Assembly: GCA_964613805.1 (NCBI GenBank)
Contig: CAZTJF010000021.1
Location: 3,125-67,124, forward strand
Length of the DNA: 64,000 bases
Direction: 5' to 3'
Origin: XYD12-FULL-36-8 sp964613805
Lineage (GTDB): Bacteria > Bacteroidota > Ignavibacteria > Ignavibacteriales > Ignavibacteriaceae
The notes below the pieces were generated by a model, which was not told where the DNA came from, did no database searches, and saw only the letters and a program-made list of their open reading frames with translations. Shown here one piece after another: positions 27,066 to 35,485 of this stretch. Position numbers and translations under genes: made by a program. Within the stretch, counting starts at the first letter, position 1; every line of letters begins with the position of its first letter.

Positions 27066-29540
27066 ATGAAAACAAAAAACCACTCCATTTTTTTTACAGA
27101 TAAAGAGGAGAGCAGCAGCTTTTCATTATCCAATCAATTTGCCGAGCATCTCGAATTTGATTTAGTGCGCGATAAAATTACTGCAACGCCGGAAGATGCA
27201 TATCATTCGTTGTCAATGTCTATTAGAGATCGCCTTGTCCGCCGATGGATACGAACCCAGCAAAGATATAAAGAAGAAGATGTTAAAAGAGTTTATTATC
27301 TGTCGTTAGAATTTTTAATGGGGCGGCTTCTTGGCAATGCACTTATCAATATGAATTTTTATGATGAGTGTTATAACATTTTGAGAGAAGATGGCTACAG
27401 TCTTGAGAATATTAGAGATCAAGAACAGGAAATGGCGCTTGGAAATGGTGGTCTTGGAAGATTAGCAGCATGCTACCTTGACTCGATGGCAACACTTGAG
27501 CTGCCTGCTTTCGGATACGGAATCAGATACGAATACGGAATCTTTGAGCAGGATATAATTAACGGCTATCAAGTTGAAAGGGCAGATAACTGGCTTAAGC
27601 TTGGCAATCCTTGGGAAATTATGAGACGCAATCTCATCTTCAAGGTGAAGTTTTACGGCAGAGTAATTCAAGACAGCAATAATCCCCTCAAGTTCAATTG
27701 GGTTGATACACAAGATGTGAATGCCCTTGCATATGATATTCCTATACCGGGCTATGGAACAGAGACTGTAAATAACCTCCGTCTATGGGAAGCTAAGGCA
27801 ACTAGTTCATTCAATTTCCAGGATTTTAATATTGGAAATTATGTGGCTGCGGTTGCAGAAAAAACAGATTCGGAAACAATATCTAAAGTTTTATATCCCA
27901 ACGATACAATAGATAAAGGGAAATTTTTAAGATTAAAGCAGCAGTATTTTTTCGTTTCGGCAACTTTGCAAGACATCATTAGAAAATATAAAATCAATCA
28001 TAAAACATTTAATGAGTTCGCCGAGAAAACGGCCATTCAATTAAATGACACCCATCCCGTGATTGCAATCCCAGATTTAATGCGAATCTTAATTGATGAA
28101 GAGGGATTAGAGTGGCATGAGGCCTGGGAAATAACAACTAAGACATTCTCATATACTAACCACACAGTTGTTCCTGAGGCGCTTGAAGAATGGTCCGAAT
28201 CTATTATGGGAGAATTGCTTCCAAGGCATCTGCAGATTATTTATGAAATCAACCGCAGATTTATAGAGCATGTGCGTGAGTTTTACACCACAGATATTTC
28301 GATTCTCTCAAAGCTTTCAATTATTCGTGATCACCCGGATAAAAAAATACGAATGTCCAATCTTGCAATAGTTGGCAGTCATACAGTTAATGGTGTCGCC
28401 GAACTTCACACCGATATTCTTAAGAAAACAATCTTCTTTCATTTTCATAAAATATTTCCTAAAAAATTTATAAACGTAACAAATGGTATAACACCAAGAC
28501 GATGGTTAAAAACTGCGAATCCACTGCTTTCCGGACTTATAACAGAAAAAATAGGAGATAAATGGATAAAAAAACTTGACGATCTGCAAAAGATTGAAAG
28601 GTTTATCAATGACAAGGAGTTTTTAGAAAATTGGCGCGGATCAAAATGGCTAAATAAAAAAATACTCATTAACTTCATCGAAAAAGATTATGGAATAAAA
28701 ATAAATCCCGAATCAATGTTTGATGTTCATGTAAAAAGATTTCACGAGTACAAACGGCAATTGCTAAATGTGCTTCACATTATCACTCTTTACAACAGAA
28801 TAAAAGACAATCCGAAAAAAGATTTTGTGCCGCGCACAATTATTTTCAGCGGCAAAGCTGCACCCGCATATCTTGCGGCAAAGCTAATCATTAAACTGAT
28901 TAACTCTGTTGCCGATGTGGTGAACAATGATAAGGTCGTTGGCGATAAGCTAAAAGTTGTTTTCATAAAAAATTATTCGGTTTCACTTGCCGAAAAAATT
29001 ATTCCCGCATCTGAACTTTCAGAACAAATTTCAACCGCAGGATTTGAAGCATCTGGTACAGGCAATATGAAATTTGCATTGAACGGTGCTCTCACAATTG
29101 GCACTATGGACGGCGCTAACATTGAAATTAGAGAAGAAGTTGGAGAGGATAATATTTTCATTTTCGGCTTGCTTGCAGATGAAGTGCTGAAATTAAAAAA
29201 TAATGTTTACCATCCAAGAGATTTTTATGAGAAAGATGCTGAGTTGAAAAGAGTGATTGATATGATTGCTTCTGATTACTTCAATAGAAAAGAACCGGGT
29301 TTGTTCGGATCAATCGTTGATTCATTGTTAAATGTGGACTACTATTGTCTCTTAGCAGATTATCGTTCATACATTGACACCCAAGAAAAAGTAAATGAAC
29401 TTTACAATGATTTAGACAAATGGACACAGAAATCTATTTTGAATGTCGCGAGAATCGGGAAATTCTCAAGCGACCGTTCAGTTCAAGAGTATGCTAAAAA
29501 TATTTGGAAAGTTAAACCAATAAAATTAAAGATAGAGTAA
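27066..29540 (+). CDS. glgP: Glycogen/starch phosphorylase
   Basis: It releases glucose-1-phosphate from alpha-1,4-glucans. The 824-residue protein spans the whole GT35 family: YYLSLEFLMGRLLGNAL, GNGGLGRLAACYLDS, QLNDTHPVIAIPDL and the PLP-binding EASGTGNMKFALNGA with the Schiff-base Lys near residue 668. It is the last gene of the long same-strand block and is followed by a good hairpin terminator. It implies a glycogen or maltodextrin store. Confidence 0.97.
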   Translation: MKTKNHSIFFTDKEESSSFSLSNQFAEHLEFDLVRDKITATPEDAYHSLSMSIRDRLVRRWIRTQQRYKEEDVKRVYYLSLEFLMGRLLGNALINMNFYDECYNILREDGYSLENIRDQEQEMALGNGGLGRLAACYLDSMATLELPAFGYGIRYEYGIFEQDIINGYQVERADNWLKLGNPWEIMRRNLIFKVKFYGRVIQDSNNPLKFNWVDTQDVNALAYDIPIPGYGTETVNNLRLWEAKATSSFNFQDFNIGNYVAAVAEKTDSETISKVLYPNDTIDKGKFLRLKQQYFFVSATLQDIIRKYKINHKTFNEFAEKTAIQLNDTHPVIAIPDLMRILIDEEGLEWHEAWEITTKTFSYTNHTVVPEALEEWSESIMGELLPRHLQIIYEINRRFIEHVREFYTTDISILSKLSIIRDHPDKKIRMSNLAIVGSHTVNGVAELHTDILKKTIFFHFHKIFPKKFINVTNGITPRRWLKTANPLLSGLITEKIGDKWIKKLDDLQKIERFINDKEFLENWRGSKWLNKKILINFIEKDYGIKINPESMFDVHVKRFHEYKRQLLNVLHIITLYNRIKDNPKKDFVPRTIIFSGKAAPAYLAAKLIIKLINSVADVVNNDKVVGDKLKVVFIKNYSVSLAEKIIPASELSEQISTAGFEASGTGNMKFALNGALTIGTMDGANIEIREEVGEDNIFIFGLLADEVLKLKNNVYHPRDFYEKDAELKRVIDMIASDYFNRKEPGLFGSIVDSLLNVDYYCLLADYRSYIDTQEKVNELYNDLDKWTQKSILNVARIGKFSSDRSVQEYAKNIWKVKPIKLKIE

Positions 29541-29567
29541 CTTCTCCCTCCTTTTATCCTCATTATC

Positions 29568-29603
29568 ACCACGATAACGTAGAGGCGGTTTATCGTGGTT
29601 TTA
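29568..29603 (+). terminator. Rho-independent terminator after glgP
   Basis: ACCACGATAA (29568-29577) pairs perfectly with TTATCGTGGT (29590-29599) around a 12-base loop and is followed by TTTT. It lies 27 bases past the glgP stop codon. Confidence 0.8.
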
Positions 29604-29669
29604 GCCCCGCTTTGGTTAAAAAATTGAAATCTCCTATTTTTTAACCACTTTATTATAACATTATAAACA

Positions 29670-30188
29670 ATGAGTAAAAACGAACAATTAATCCCCATTG
29701 AAAGAATTTCTTCAAAGATATATTTAATCCGTAGTGAAAAGGTCTTGTTAGACGTAGATTTGGCAAAACTCTACGGTGTTCAAACAAAACATCTTATTCA
29801 GGCTGTTAAGCGGAACATCGGTCGCTTTCCGGAAGATTTCATGTTTCAACTTTCAAAAGAAGAGTTTATTAATATGAGGTCACAAATTGTGACCTCAAGT
29901 TGGGGAGGACGAAGATATTCTCCCTTCGCATTCACAGAACAAGGCGTTGCTATGCTTTCATCAGTATTAAACAGTAAGCGAGCTATTAATGTTAACATCG
30001 CAATTATGCGGGCGTTTGTAAAGATGCGCAAAATTTTAGAAAGTAACGAATCTCTCGCTAAGAAGTTGAAGCAGCTTGAAAAAGAGACCAAAGAAAAATT
30101 TGCAGAACACCAGCAGCAGATAAGTTTGATTTTTGAGACAACCTGTCCGCCGAAGTATTCATACGTAGGTGGATCAAAGAGCTTGTGA
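29670..30188 (+). pseudogene. ORF6N domain protein with a probable 3' frameshift
   Basis: The N-terminal ORF6N domain is intact: ERISSKIYLIRSEKVLLDVD, LAKLYGVQTKHLIQAVKRN, FPEDFMFQLSKEEF and YSPFAFTEQGVAMLSSVL, followed by a coiled coil. ORF6N is a DNA-binding domain of phage-type regulators (KilA-N group). The annotated frame ends in an atypical tail (FETTCPPKYSYVGGSKSL). In the +2 frame the same DNA encodes ELVTEKEKPKRRIGF with a stop at 30224-30226, which is the usual end of the family. A one- or two-base indel between about 30130 and 30180 therefore seems likely. It may be a natural mutation or an assembly error. Confidence 0.75.
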
Positions 30189-30240
30189 CCGAAAAGGAAA
30201 AACCAAAACGCAGAATTGGATTTTAACCTCTGCTGCTTGT

Positions 30241-31056
30241 ATGAATAAATTTAACATAACACATATTTTAATCTACCCCATCAAATCGCTTGGAGGAATT
30301 TCGCTTCAATCCGCTAAGGTTGAAGAACGCGGATTGCAGCATGACCGACGCTGGATGCTTGTTGATAAAAATGGGATGTTCTTAACTCAAAGAGAATATC
30401 CGCAAATGGCTTTACTTCAAGTCAACTTACAGGATGAAACATTAATCGTATCTCATAAATCAAAACCAATTTCCAACCTCCAACTTCCTACCTCCGACAC
30501 CCAACCTCCAACCACCAAATTAGTGGTTAACATTTGGAATGATGTCGTCATTGCTAAAAAGGTTTCCCTTGATGCCGACTTGTGGTTTTCTGATGCGCTC
30601 GGATTTGACTGCCAGCTTGTTAAAATGGAAGATGATTCAGATAGATTCACCGACAAAAAATACACGCTCGAACCAAAACAAGTAAGCTTTGCCGACGCAT
30701 ATCCCTTTTTAATTATCGGACGAGAATCTCTCAACGAACTAAACCGCAGATTAAAAGATCCGCTTCCGATGAATCGCTTTCGTCCCAATTTTGTTTTTAG
30801 CGGCGGCGAATCATTTATTGAAGATACATGGAAAGATTTTATGATCGGCGATTTGAAATTCCGTGCAGTAAAACCATGCTCACGATGCGTCGTAACAACA
30901 GTTAACCAAACCACTGCCGAAAAAGGGAGCGAACCGCTTGAAACTCTTGCTAAGTTTAGAAAAGTCGGAAATAAAGTTATGTTTGGAATGAATGTGGTGG
31001 GATTGGGAACTGGGATTGTGGAAGTTGGGAATCGGGTTGTGCCGTTGGATGGCTGA
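30241..31056 (+). CDS. MOSC domain-containing protein
   Basis: The 271-residue protein has the MOSC N-terminal beta-barrel (ILIYPIKSLGGISLQSAKVE, GLQHDRRWMLVD) and the MOSC sulfur-carrier domain with the conserved Cys in KPCSRCVVTTVNQ. Relatives such as mARC and YcbX bind molybdenum cofactor and reduce N-hydroxylated compounds; the substrate here is unknown. The ATG at 30241 is chosen because an upstream in-frame ATG (30169) lies inside the ORF6N coding tail. A Pro/Thr-rich piece near residues 78-95 (LQLPTSDTQPPTTKL) is encoded by a repetitive CCAACCTCC tract and looks like an insertion. Confidence 0.88.
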   Translation: MNKFNITHILIYPIKSLGGISLQSAKVEERGLQHDRRWMLVDKNGMFLTQREYPQMALLQVNLQDETLIVSHKSKPISNLQLPTSDTQPPTTKLVVNIWNDVVIAKKVSLDADLWFSDALGFDCQLVKMEDDSDRFTDKKYTLEPKQVSFADAYPFLIIGRESLNELNRRLKDPLPMNRFRPNFVFSGGESFIEDTWKDFMIGDLKFRAVKPCSRCVVTTVNQTTAEKGSEPLETLAKFRKVGNKVMFGMNVVGLGTGIVEVGNRVVPLDG

Positions 31057-31112
31057 TGCTGGATTTTGGAAGCAAGGTACTGGGTGCTGGATACCTGATA
31101 CCAGATGGAATA
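31050..31112. repeat. Dispersed GCTGGAT/CCAGCATCC-type repeat
   Basis: GATGCTGGATTTTGG, GTGCTGGATACCTGATACC and related units begin at the MOSC stop codon. The same vocabulary (CCAGCATCCAG, AGTATCCAG on the other strand) recurs at 38236-38345, 53388-53420, 53525-53575 and 57108-57150. This suggests a dispersed family of short degenerate repeats. Confidence 0.5.
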
Positions 31113-31285
31113 CCATACCACATTAAAAAAATAGATTCGTCATGCATATTTGAATTCATTCATCTATTCAATCATTCAACCACACAAATCATTCAATGGA
31201 TATTTACACTTTTATTCAAAACATTTCCTAATTTTTAATGTAAACAATTAACCCTTAATCAATTTTCAGAAAGACAAATCATCAC

Positions 31286-32479
31286 TTGAATCCATGGTCT
31301 GGTGTTAAAGGACTTCCGCACAATATGTGGGTATTATTTTACACCACATTGATTAACCGATCCGGCACAATGGTTATTCCATTTCTTGTGCTTTACCTTA
31401 CGCAAAAAATAGGAGTATCAGCATCCGAAGCCGGCACGGCATTGCTGGTTTATGGAACAGGTGCTTTTATATCCTCGCCGATTACTGGAAAACTTGCAGA
31501 TAAAATAGGTTCACTTACAGTAATGATAATTTCCCTTGTTAGCACAAGCATAGTGATATTCATTTACGGATTTTTAACCAACTATTATTTAATACTCGCT
31601 TTCTCTTTCGTCTTTGCTGTGCTGAACGAAGCTTACCGTCCGGCAAATCTTTCTTTAATATCAGAAATATCCACACCGGCACAACGAAGAATTTCCATTG
31701 CACTTAACCGGCTTGGAATTAATATCGGCATGAGCATTGGTCCTGTGATCGGCGGATTCATCATTCTTTTAGACTATCACTTTTTGTTCTATTTAAATGC
31801 AGTTGCATCTTTAGCCGCCGGATTATATTTATCGTTTGCTTCGTGGAGGTCTGACGACAAAAGTGAAACAGTAAGCGAAGCTTCCTCACATCATACGAAG
31901 TTGAATTCCTCTGTACTTCGCGACAGGAACTTCCTTTTCTTCTTGCTAGCTATAACCCCCGTGCAGCTTGTGTTCTTTCAGCATATTGGCGGGCTGCCGC
32001 TTTATATTGTTGATGATTTGAAGTACTCAACTGCGGCGTTCGGACTTTTAACTGCAATAAATACCGTGCTTATTATTATTGCCGAAGTTCCGCTGAACAA
32101 CATGATGGCAAACATAGCTTATGGAAGATCCATTATTATTGGGGCAGTGCTTGCGGCCGTTGGTTTTGGTGCATTGGCTGTTGCAAGAGATATTGTTCCG
32201 TTAGTCATTTCAATAATTATATGGACGGTTGGTGAAATGATTTTCTTTCCTGTTACTGCATCTTATGCTTCGGAAATTGCGCCGCCGAATAAACGCGGCG
32301 AGTACATGGGCTATTACCAAATGACATTCAGCTTTGCGTTTTCTGCGGGACCGTGGCTCGGCACTGTTGTGTACCAAAATTACGGTTCGGTTATTTTGTG
32401 GAGCGGGGCTTTAGTTATGGGATTGGTAACTGCAGTACTTATGTTGTTTGTGAGCGAAAGACAGAGTGGTGAGGTCTGA
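31286..32479 (+). CDS. MFS transporter
   Basis: A 397-residue major facilitator with about 12 predicted helices. It begins NPWSGVKGLPHNMWVLFYTT from a TTG at 31286; an ATG 13 codons later (31325) is the alternative, but the longer N-terminus fits homologues I recognise. The A-loop motif GKLADKIGS lies after helix 2. The substrate is unknown; this group is usually annotated as drug or sugar efflux. A second, degenerate copy of its last 44 codons lies at 33872-34003, on the far side of the ATPase gene. Confidence 0.9.
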   Translation: MNPWSGVKGLPHNMWVLFYTTLINRSGTMVIPFLVLYLTQKIGVSASEAGTALLVYGTGAFISSPITGKLADKIGSLTVMIISLVSTSIVIFIYGFLTNYYLILAFSFVFAVLNEAYRPANLSLISEISTPAQRRISIALNRLGINIGMSIGPVIGGFIILLDYHFLFYLNAVASLAAGLYLSFASWRSDDKSETVSEASSHHTKLNSSVLRDRNFLFFLLAITPVQLVFFQHIGGLPLYIVDDLKYSTAAFGLLTAINTVLIIIAEVPLNNMMANIAYGRSIIIGAVLAAVGFGALAVARDIVPLVISIIIWTVGEMIFFPVTASYASEIAPPNKRGEYMGYYQMTFSFAFSAGPWLGTVVYQNYGSVILWSGALVMGLVTAVLMLFVSERQSGEV

Positions 32480-32499
32480 ATTAGTATAGTATCAAATAT

Positions 32500-32528
32500 C
32501 TTTAACTCAAGCGCGGTTAAGTTTTTTT
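32500..32528 (+). terminator. Weak terminator-like hairpin after the MFS gene
   Basis: TTAAC (32502-32506) can pair with GTTAA (32516-32520), followed by a run of seven T. The stem is only five base pairs, so efficiency is uncertain, but position and T-run fit termination of the MFS transcript. Confidence 0.45.
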
Positions 32529-32587
32529 GCTGAAAGACAATACCCCGTCAATTTTCCACCTGTGTTTATTTGACAAACCAAAAAATA

Positions 32588-32623
32588 TTACGTAAGTTAC
32601 GTTACGTAAATAACGTAACGTAA
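32588..32623. promoter_or_regulatory. Array of TTACGT/ACGTAA units forming an 11-bp inverted repeat before the ATPase start
   Basis: A TTACGTAA palindrome (32588-32595) is followed by TTACGTTACGT (32597-32607) and its exact reverse complement ACGTAACGTAA (32613-32623), spaced by AAATA. The array ends three bases before the ATG at 32627 and occupies the place where a ribosome binding site would be. A TTGACA at 32570-32575 could be a -35 box. This looks like an operator, or an RNA hairpin controlling translation of the ATPase. Confidence 0.7.
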
Positions 32624-32626
32624 AAT

Positions 32627-33754
32627 ATGAAACCAGATAATCCATTTTTAGTAACAGGATATTATTCTCCCGAATATTTTTGCAACAGGGAAAAAGAAAC
32701 CGAACGAGTAATTCGTGCTTTAGCTAACGGAAGGAATATTACTATTTTCTCAATCCGGCGGCTTGGCAAGACAGGGCTTATCGAACATGTATTTGAAAAG
32801 CTTAAGTCACATAAAACGAAATATCTTTTTTATGTGGATATTCTATCAACTACAAATCTAAGCAGCTTCATCAATTTACTTGCATCTGCTGTGCTGGGTA
32901 AGTTAGAATCAAAACCTGAAAAGTTTATTAAAAAAATCGGAGAGATTTTTAGCGGTATAAGGCCTGTAATCACTTTTGATCCAACCACCGGAACTCCATC
33001 GCTGCAAATCAATATTCAATCCGTTGAAGATGCTGACCGGTCTTTACAATCAATATTCACTTATTTAAAAGAAAGTAAAAAGAGAATTGTTGTTGCAATA
33101 GATGAATTCCAACAGATTACAAATTATCCCGAAAAGAATGTTGAGGCGGTTCTTCGAACAAACATACAGCGCGCCGTGGGTGTTAATTTCATTTTCTCTG
33201 GAAGCCAAAAGCATATTCTGCTGTCTATTTTCAGTCAATACGGAAATCCATTCTATCAAAGCACAGAGATGATGCAGCTTGAACGTATGCCTGAACAAGA
33301 GTACGCCAAATTTATCATGTCTATGTTTGAAAAAGGAAAGAAAAAAATCTCAAACACAACAGCGGCTAAGATTTTAGAGATATGCCGGCGGCATACATAC
33401 TATGTACAGTTTTTATGCAACCGACTTTATGGCTTAAAAGACAGCGCAATTACAGAAACTCTCGTAAGAAACACTCTTGAAAGCACACTTAAAGAAAACG
33501 AACCGGTGTACATTAATTACAGGAACTTGCTTACGGAATACCAATGGAAGGTTTTAATGGCTATTGCTGTTGAGGGGAATGCGAAACTTATCACTTCAAA
33601 AGATTTTATTGCCAAACATAATCTCGGGACGCCAAGCTCGGTACACACAGCAGTGAGAGCGTTACTGAGCAAAGAAATGATCTACAAAGAACAGAATGAC
33701 TATTTCGTGTATGATGTTTTCCTGGAAAGATGGCTCGAAAAAATAGCTGTGTGA
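32627..33754 (+). CDS. AAA-type ATPase with winged-helix C-terminus (archaeal ATPase_2-like family)
   Basis: The 375-residue protein starts with NPFLVTGYYSPEYFCNREKE and has a Walker A of the RRLGKTGLI type (residues 43-52). Walker B is in RIVVAIDEFQQI and a sensor-1-like FIFSGSQKH follows. The C-terminal 80 residues look like a winged helix (LGTPSSVHTAVRALLSKEMI). Members of this family are common accessory genes in archaea and some bacteria and are poorly characterised. It stands alone, preceded by the ACGTAA array and followed by a broken copy of the MFS 3' end. This suggests that it arrived, or has been rearranged, as a cassette. No nuclease or toxin partner is encoded next to it. Confidence 0.8.
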   Translation: MKPDNPFLVTGYYSPEYFCNREKETERVIRALANGRNITIFSIRRLGKTGLIEHVFEKLKSHKTKYLFYVDILSTTNLSSFINLLASAVLGKLESKPEKFIKKIGEIFSGIRPVITFDPTTGTPSLQINIQSVEDADRSLQSIFTYLKESKKRIVVAIDEFQQITNYPEKNVEAVLRTNIQRAVGVNFIFSGSQKHILLSIFSQYGNPFYQSTEMMQLERMPEQEYAKFIMSMFEKGKKKISNTTAAKILEICRRHTYYVQFLCNRLYGLKDSAITETLVRNTLESTLKENEPVYINYRNLLTEYQWKVLMAIAVEGNAKLITSKDFIAKHNLGTPSSVHTAVRALLSKEMIYKEQNDYFVYDVFLERWLEKIAV

Positions 33755-33859
33755 ATACGTTAACTGAAGCATAGTCCAATAATGCTTTTACCGATGTGAA
33801 TATTTTTCTAATTGATTTTTTCCGTAAGAAAAATATGACTGCCAGGTGTTCTTAAGTTT

Positions 33860-34003
33860 ATGTTACCTGCAAGTCCGTGGCTCGGCACGCTTGTTTACCG
33901 ACATTACGGCTCAGTAATTTTGTGGAGCGGAGCTTTGGTTATGGGATTGGTAACAGCGATACTTATGTTGTTCGTAAAGGAAAAACAAAATGAAGTTAAT
34001 TGA
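33860..34003 (+). pseudogene. Degenerate duplicate of the MFS transporter 3' end
   Basis: Bases 33872-34003 encode SPWLGTLVYRHYGSVILW and onward to a TGA at 34001-34003. They match the last 44 codons of the MFS gene ending at 32479 at roughly 85 percent of residues (for example GSVILWSGALVMGLVTA in both). The rest of the gene is missing. An ATG at 33860 is in frame, but the fragment would only encode one or two helices, so it is treated as a remnant. Confidence 0.85.
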
Positions 34004-34025
34004 TTCGGTTCTGTCACGGAGCCGG

Positions 34026-34368
34026 CCCCGAAGTGTCGCATAGGCATCAATCTAAGGTGAAGGAAAAATCTTATTTAGAAAAAATATCACAGCAAATTTA
34101 ATCTGAATGCAGGGAAAGTTTTATAAAGCCAAAATTTAAAAATGCTAAGTAATGATTGCTAATAAGTCTCTCCCTTCTCAAGGGAGAGATTAGAGAGAGT
34201 TCTGTGATATATATAAAATCAGCGAACTCATCCCAACCCTTCTCTTGCCAAGAGAAGGGCTTGTTCGCAGAAAAAACTTTAAAATTAACATTCTGACAAT
34301 TTATTACATTAAAAAGAGTCACAGTCAGATTAAATAAAATTAAGTTGACGTCTATGCGAAGTGTCGGG
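34026..34368. repeat. Element bounded by inverted CTATGCGA...TCGGGG motifs
   Basis: CCCCGAAGTGTCGCATAG (34026-34043) and CTATGCGAAGTGTCGGG (34352-34368) have inverted flanks (CCCCGA/TCGGG and CGCATAG/CTATGCG) but the core AGTGT is in the same orientation in both. The pair brackets about 310 bases with two hairpins and could mark the ends of a small non-autonomous element. Confidence 0.45.
34168..34259. repeat. Two perfect CCCTT...AAGGG hairpins
   Basis: CTCTCCCTT/AAGGGAGAG (34168-34176 and 34180-34188, loop of 3) and CCCTTCTCTT/AAGAGAAGGG (34237-34246 and 34250-34259, loop of 3). The two share the CCCTTCTC core and are about 70 bases apart, as in REP-like elements. Confidence 0.65.
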
Positions 34369-34482
34369 CAGGTACGACGACGCCAAAATATAACAAAACA
34401 CTTTTGAATACATAATTATTTTTCTAACTTAAATCATAAAGAACAAAGAATTCGTAACAATTATTTTTAAGGAAAACATAAT

Positions 34483-35475
34483 ATGATATACCGGAACCTC
34501 GGAAAAACAAGTGTAAAAGTATCGGCAATTGGTTTGGGTTGTATGGGAATGTCTGATCTGTATGCGGGCGGAAGATCAAACGATGCCGAAAGCATTAATA
34601 CTATCCAGCGCGCAGTAGAGCTTGGTATAAATTTTTTGGATAGCGGAGATTACTATGGGATGGGACATAATGAAGAACTTATTCGCGAAGCAAAGAAAAA
34701 ATTTTCACGCGATAAATTATTTATAGCGTTTAAATTTGGAGCTATGCGTAACCACGACGGAAACTGGACCGGAGTTGACACACGTCCCACTTCAATAAGA
34801 AATTATTTATGTTACAGTCTTTTCCGACTGGGTGTAGACTATATTGATATGTATTATCCCGGTCGTGTTGATCCAAATGTGCCGATTGAAGATACCGTAG
34901 GAACATTAGGCGAGTTGGTTAAAGAAGGTAAGATCAGATTTGCAGGATTATCGGAAGCCGGGCCTGATACACTCCGGCGTGCTTACAAGGTCTATCCTAT
35001 TTCGATGCTTCAAACTGAATACAGTTTGTGGACACGTGAACCTGAAACAGATGTGCTTCCTGTTTGTCGTGAGCTCGGTATTAGTCTTGTTGCATATTCC
35101 CCTCTTGGCCGAGGATTTTTAACCGGAGCTTTTAAGAATCCCGGGGAAGTTCCCCCCGATTTCAGAAAATTCCTTCCTCGTTTCCAGGCTGAAAACTTTG
35201 AGAAGAACAGAAAATTAGTTGATAAAATATCCTTAATTGCAAAAGAAAAGAAAGCAACACCTGCACAGATTTCGCTTGCCTGGCTTCTTGCACAGGGGGA
35301 AGATATCATTCCTATTCCCGGTACAAAACGAGTTGAACGCCTTGAAGAAAACATAAAAGCAATTGATATTGAATTAAGCAAAGAAGACCTTCAAATGATT
35401 AATGATGCAGCGCCTATTGGTGCGGCGGCAGGGACAAGGTATCCGGCTCCTCTAATGACAACAGTAAATAAATAG
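34483..35475 (+). CDS. Aldo/keto reductase
   Basis: A 330-residue NADPH-dependent oxidoreductase of TIM-barrel fold. It starts MIYRNLGKTSVKVSAIGLGC, has the Asp and Tyr in NFLDSGDYYGMGHNE, the Lys in FIAFKFGA, and the C-terminal cofactor segment IIPIPGTKRVERLEEN. At the position where many family members have a catalytic His (YYQHRVDP) this protein reads YYPGRVDP. Some pyridoxal-reductase-like members also lack this His. The substrate is unknown. It is followed after ten bases by an exported alpha/beta hydrolase gene, so the two are probably an operon. Confidence 0.9.
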   Translation: MIYRNLGKTSVKVSAIGLGCMGMSDLYAGGRSNDAESINTIQRAVELGINFLDSGDYYGMGHNEELIREAKKKFSRDKLFIAFKFGAMRNHDGNWTGVDTRPTSIRNYLCYSLFRLGVDYIDMYYPGRVDPNVPIEDTVGTLGELVKEGKIRFAGLSEAGPDTLRRAYKVYPISMLQTEYSLWTREPETDVLPVCRELGISLVAYSPLGRGFLTGAFKNPGEVPPDFRKFLPRFQAENFEKNRKLVDKISLIAKEKKATPAQISLAWLLAQGEDIIPIPGTKRVERLEENIKAIDIELSKEDLQMINDAAPIGAAAGTRYPAPLMTTVNK

Positions 35476-35485
35476 AGAAGCCCAA

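Larger units (their letters stand above)
34004..34482. other. Repeat-rich intergenic region
   Basis: No gene was recognised in these 479 bases. They contain a pair of inverted motifs (34026-34043 and 34352-34368) and two perfect hairpins between them. The last 100 bases before the aldo/keto reductase are AT-rich and presumably hold its promoter; AAGGAAAA near 34470 may be the ribosome binding site. Confidence 0.6.

Noticed and set aside
29670..30226. Evidence of a prophage from the ORF6N domain
   Set aside because: No integrase, capsid, terminase or lysis gene is nearby; ORF6N genes are often isolated in bacterial genomes.
30169..30240. Longer N-terminus for the MOSC protein from the ATG at 30169
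   Set aside because: This stretch encodes the conserved tail of the ORF6N protein in another frame, and the MOSC family begins near MNKFNITHILIYPIKS.
30999..31036. G-quadruplex candidate (five GGG tracts) at the end of the MOSC gene
   Set aside because: Any four-tract set must include a 12-base loop, and the G-richness follows from Gly/Val codons and the adjacent repeat.
30453..31121. 222-codon open frame on the minus strand
   Set aside because: Antisense to the MOSC gene, which has clear family motifs; the antisense product shows none.
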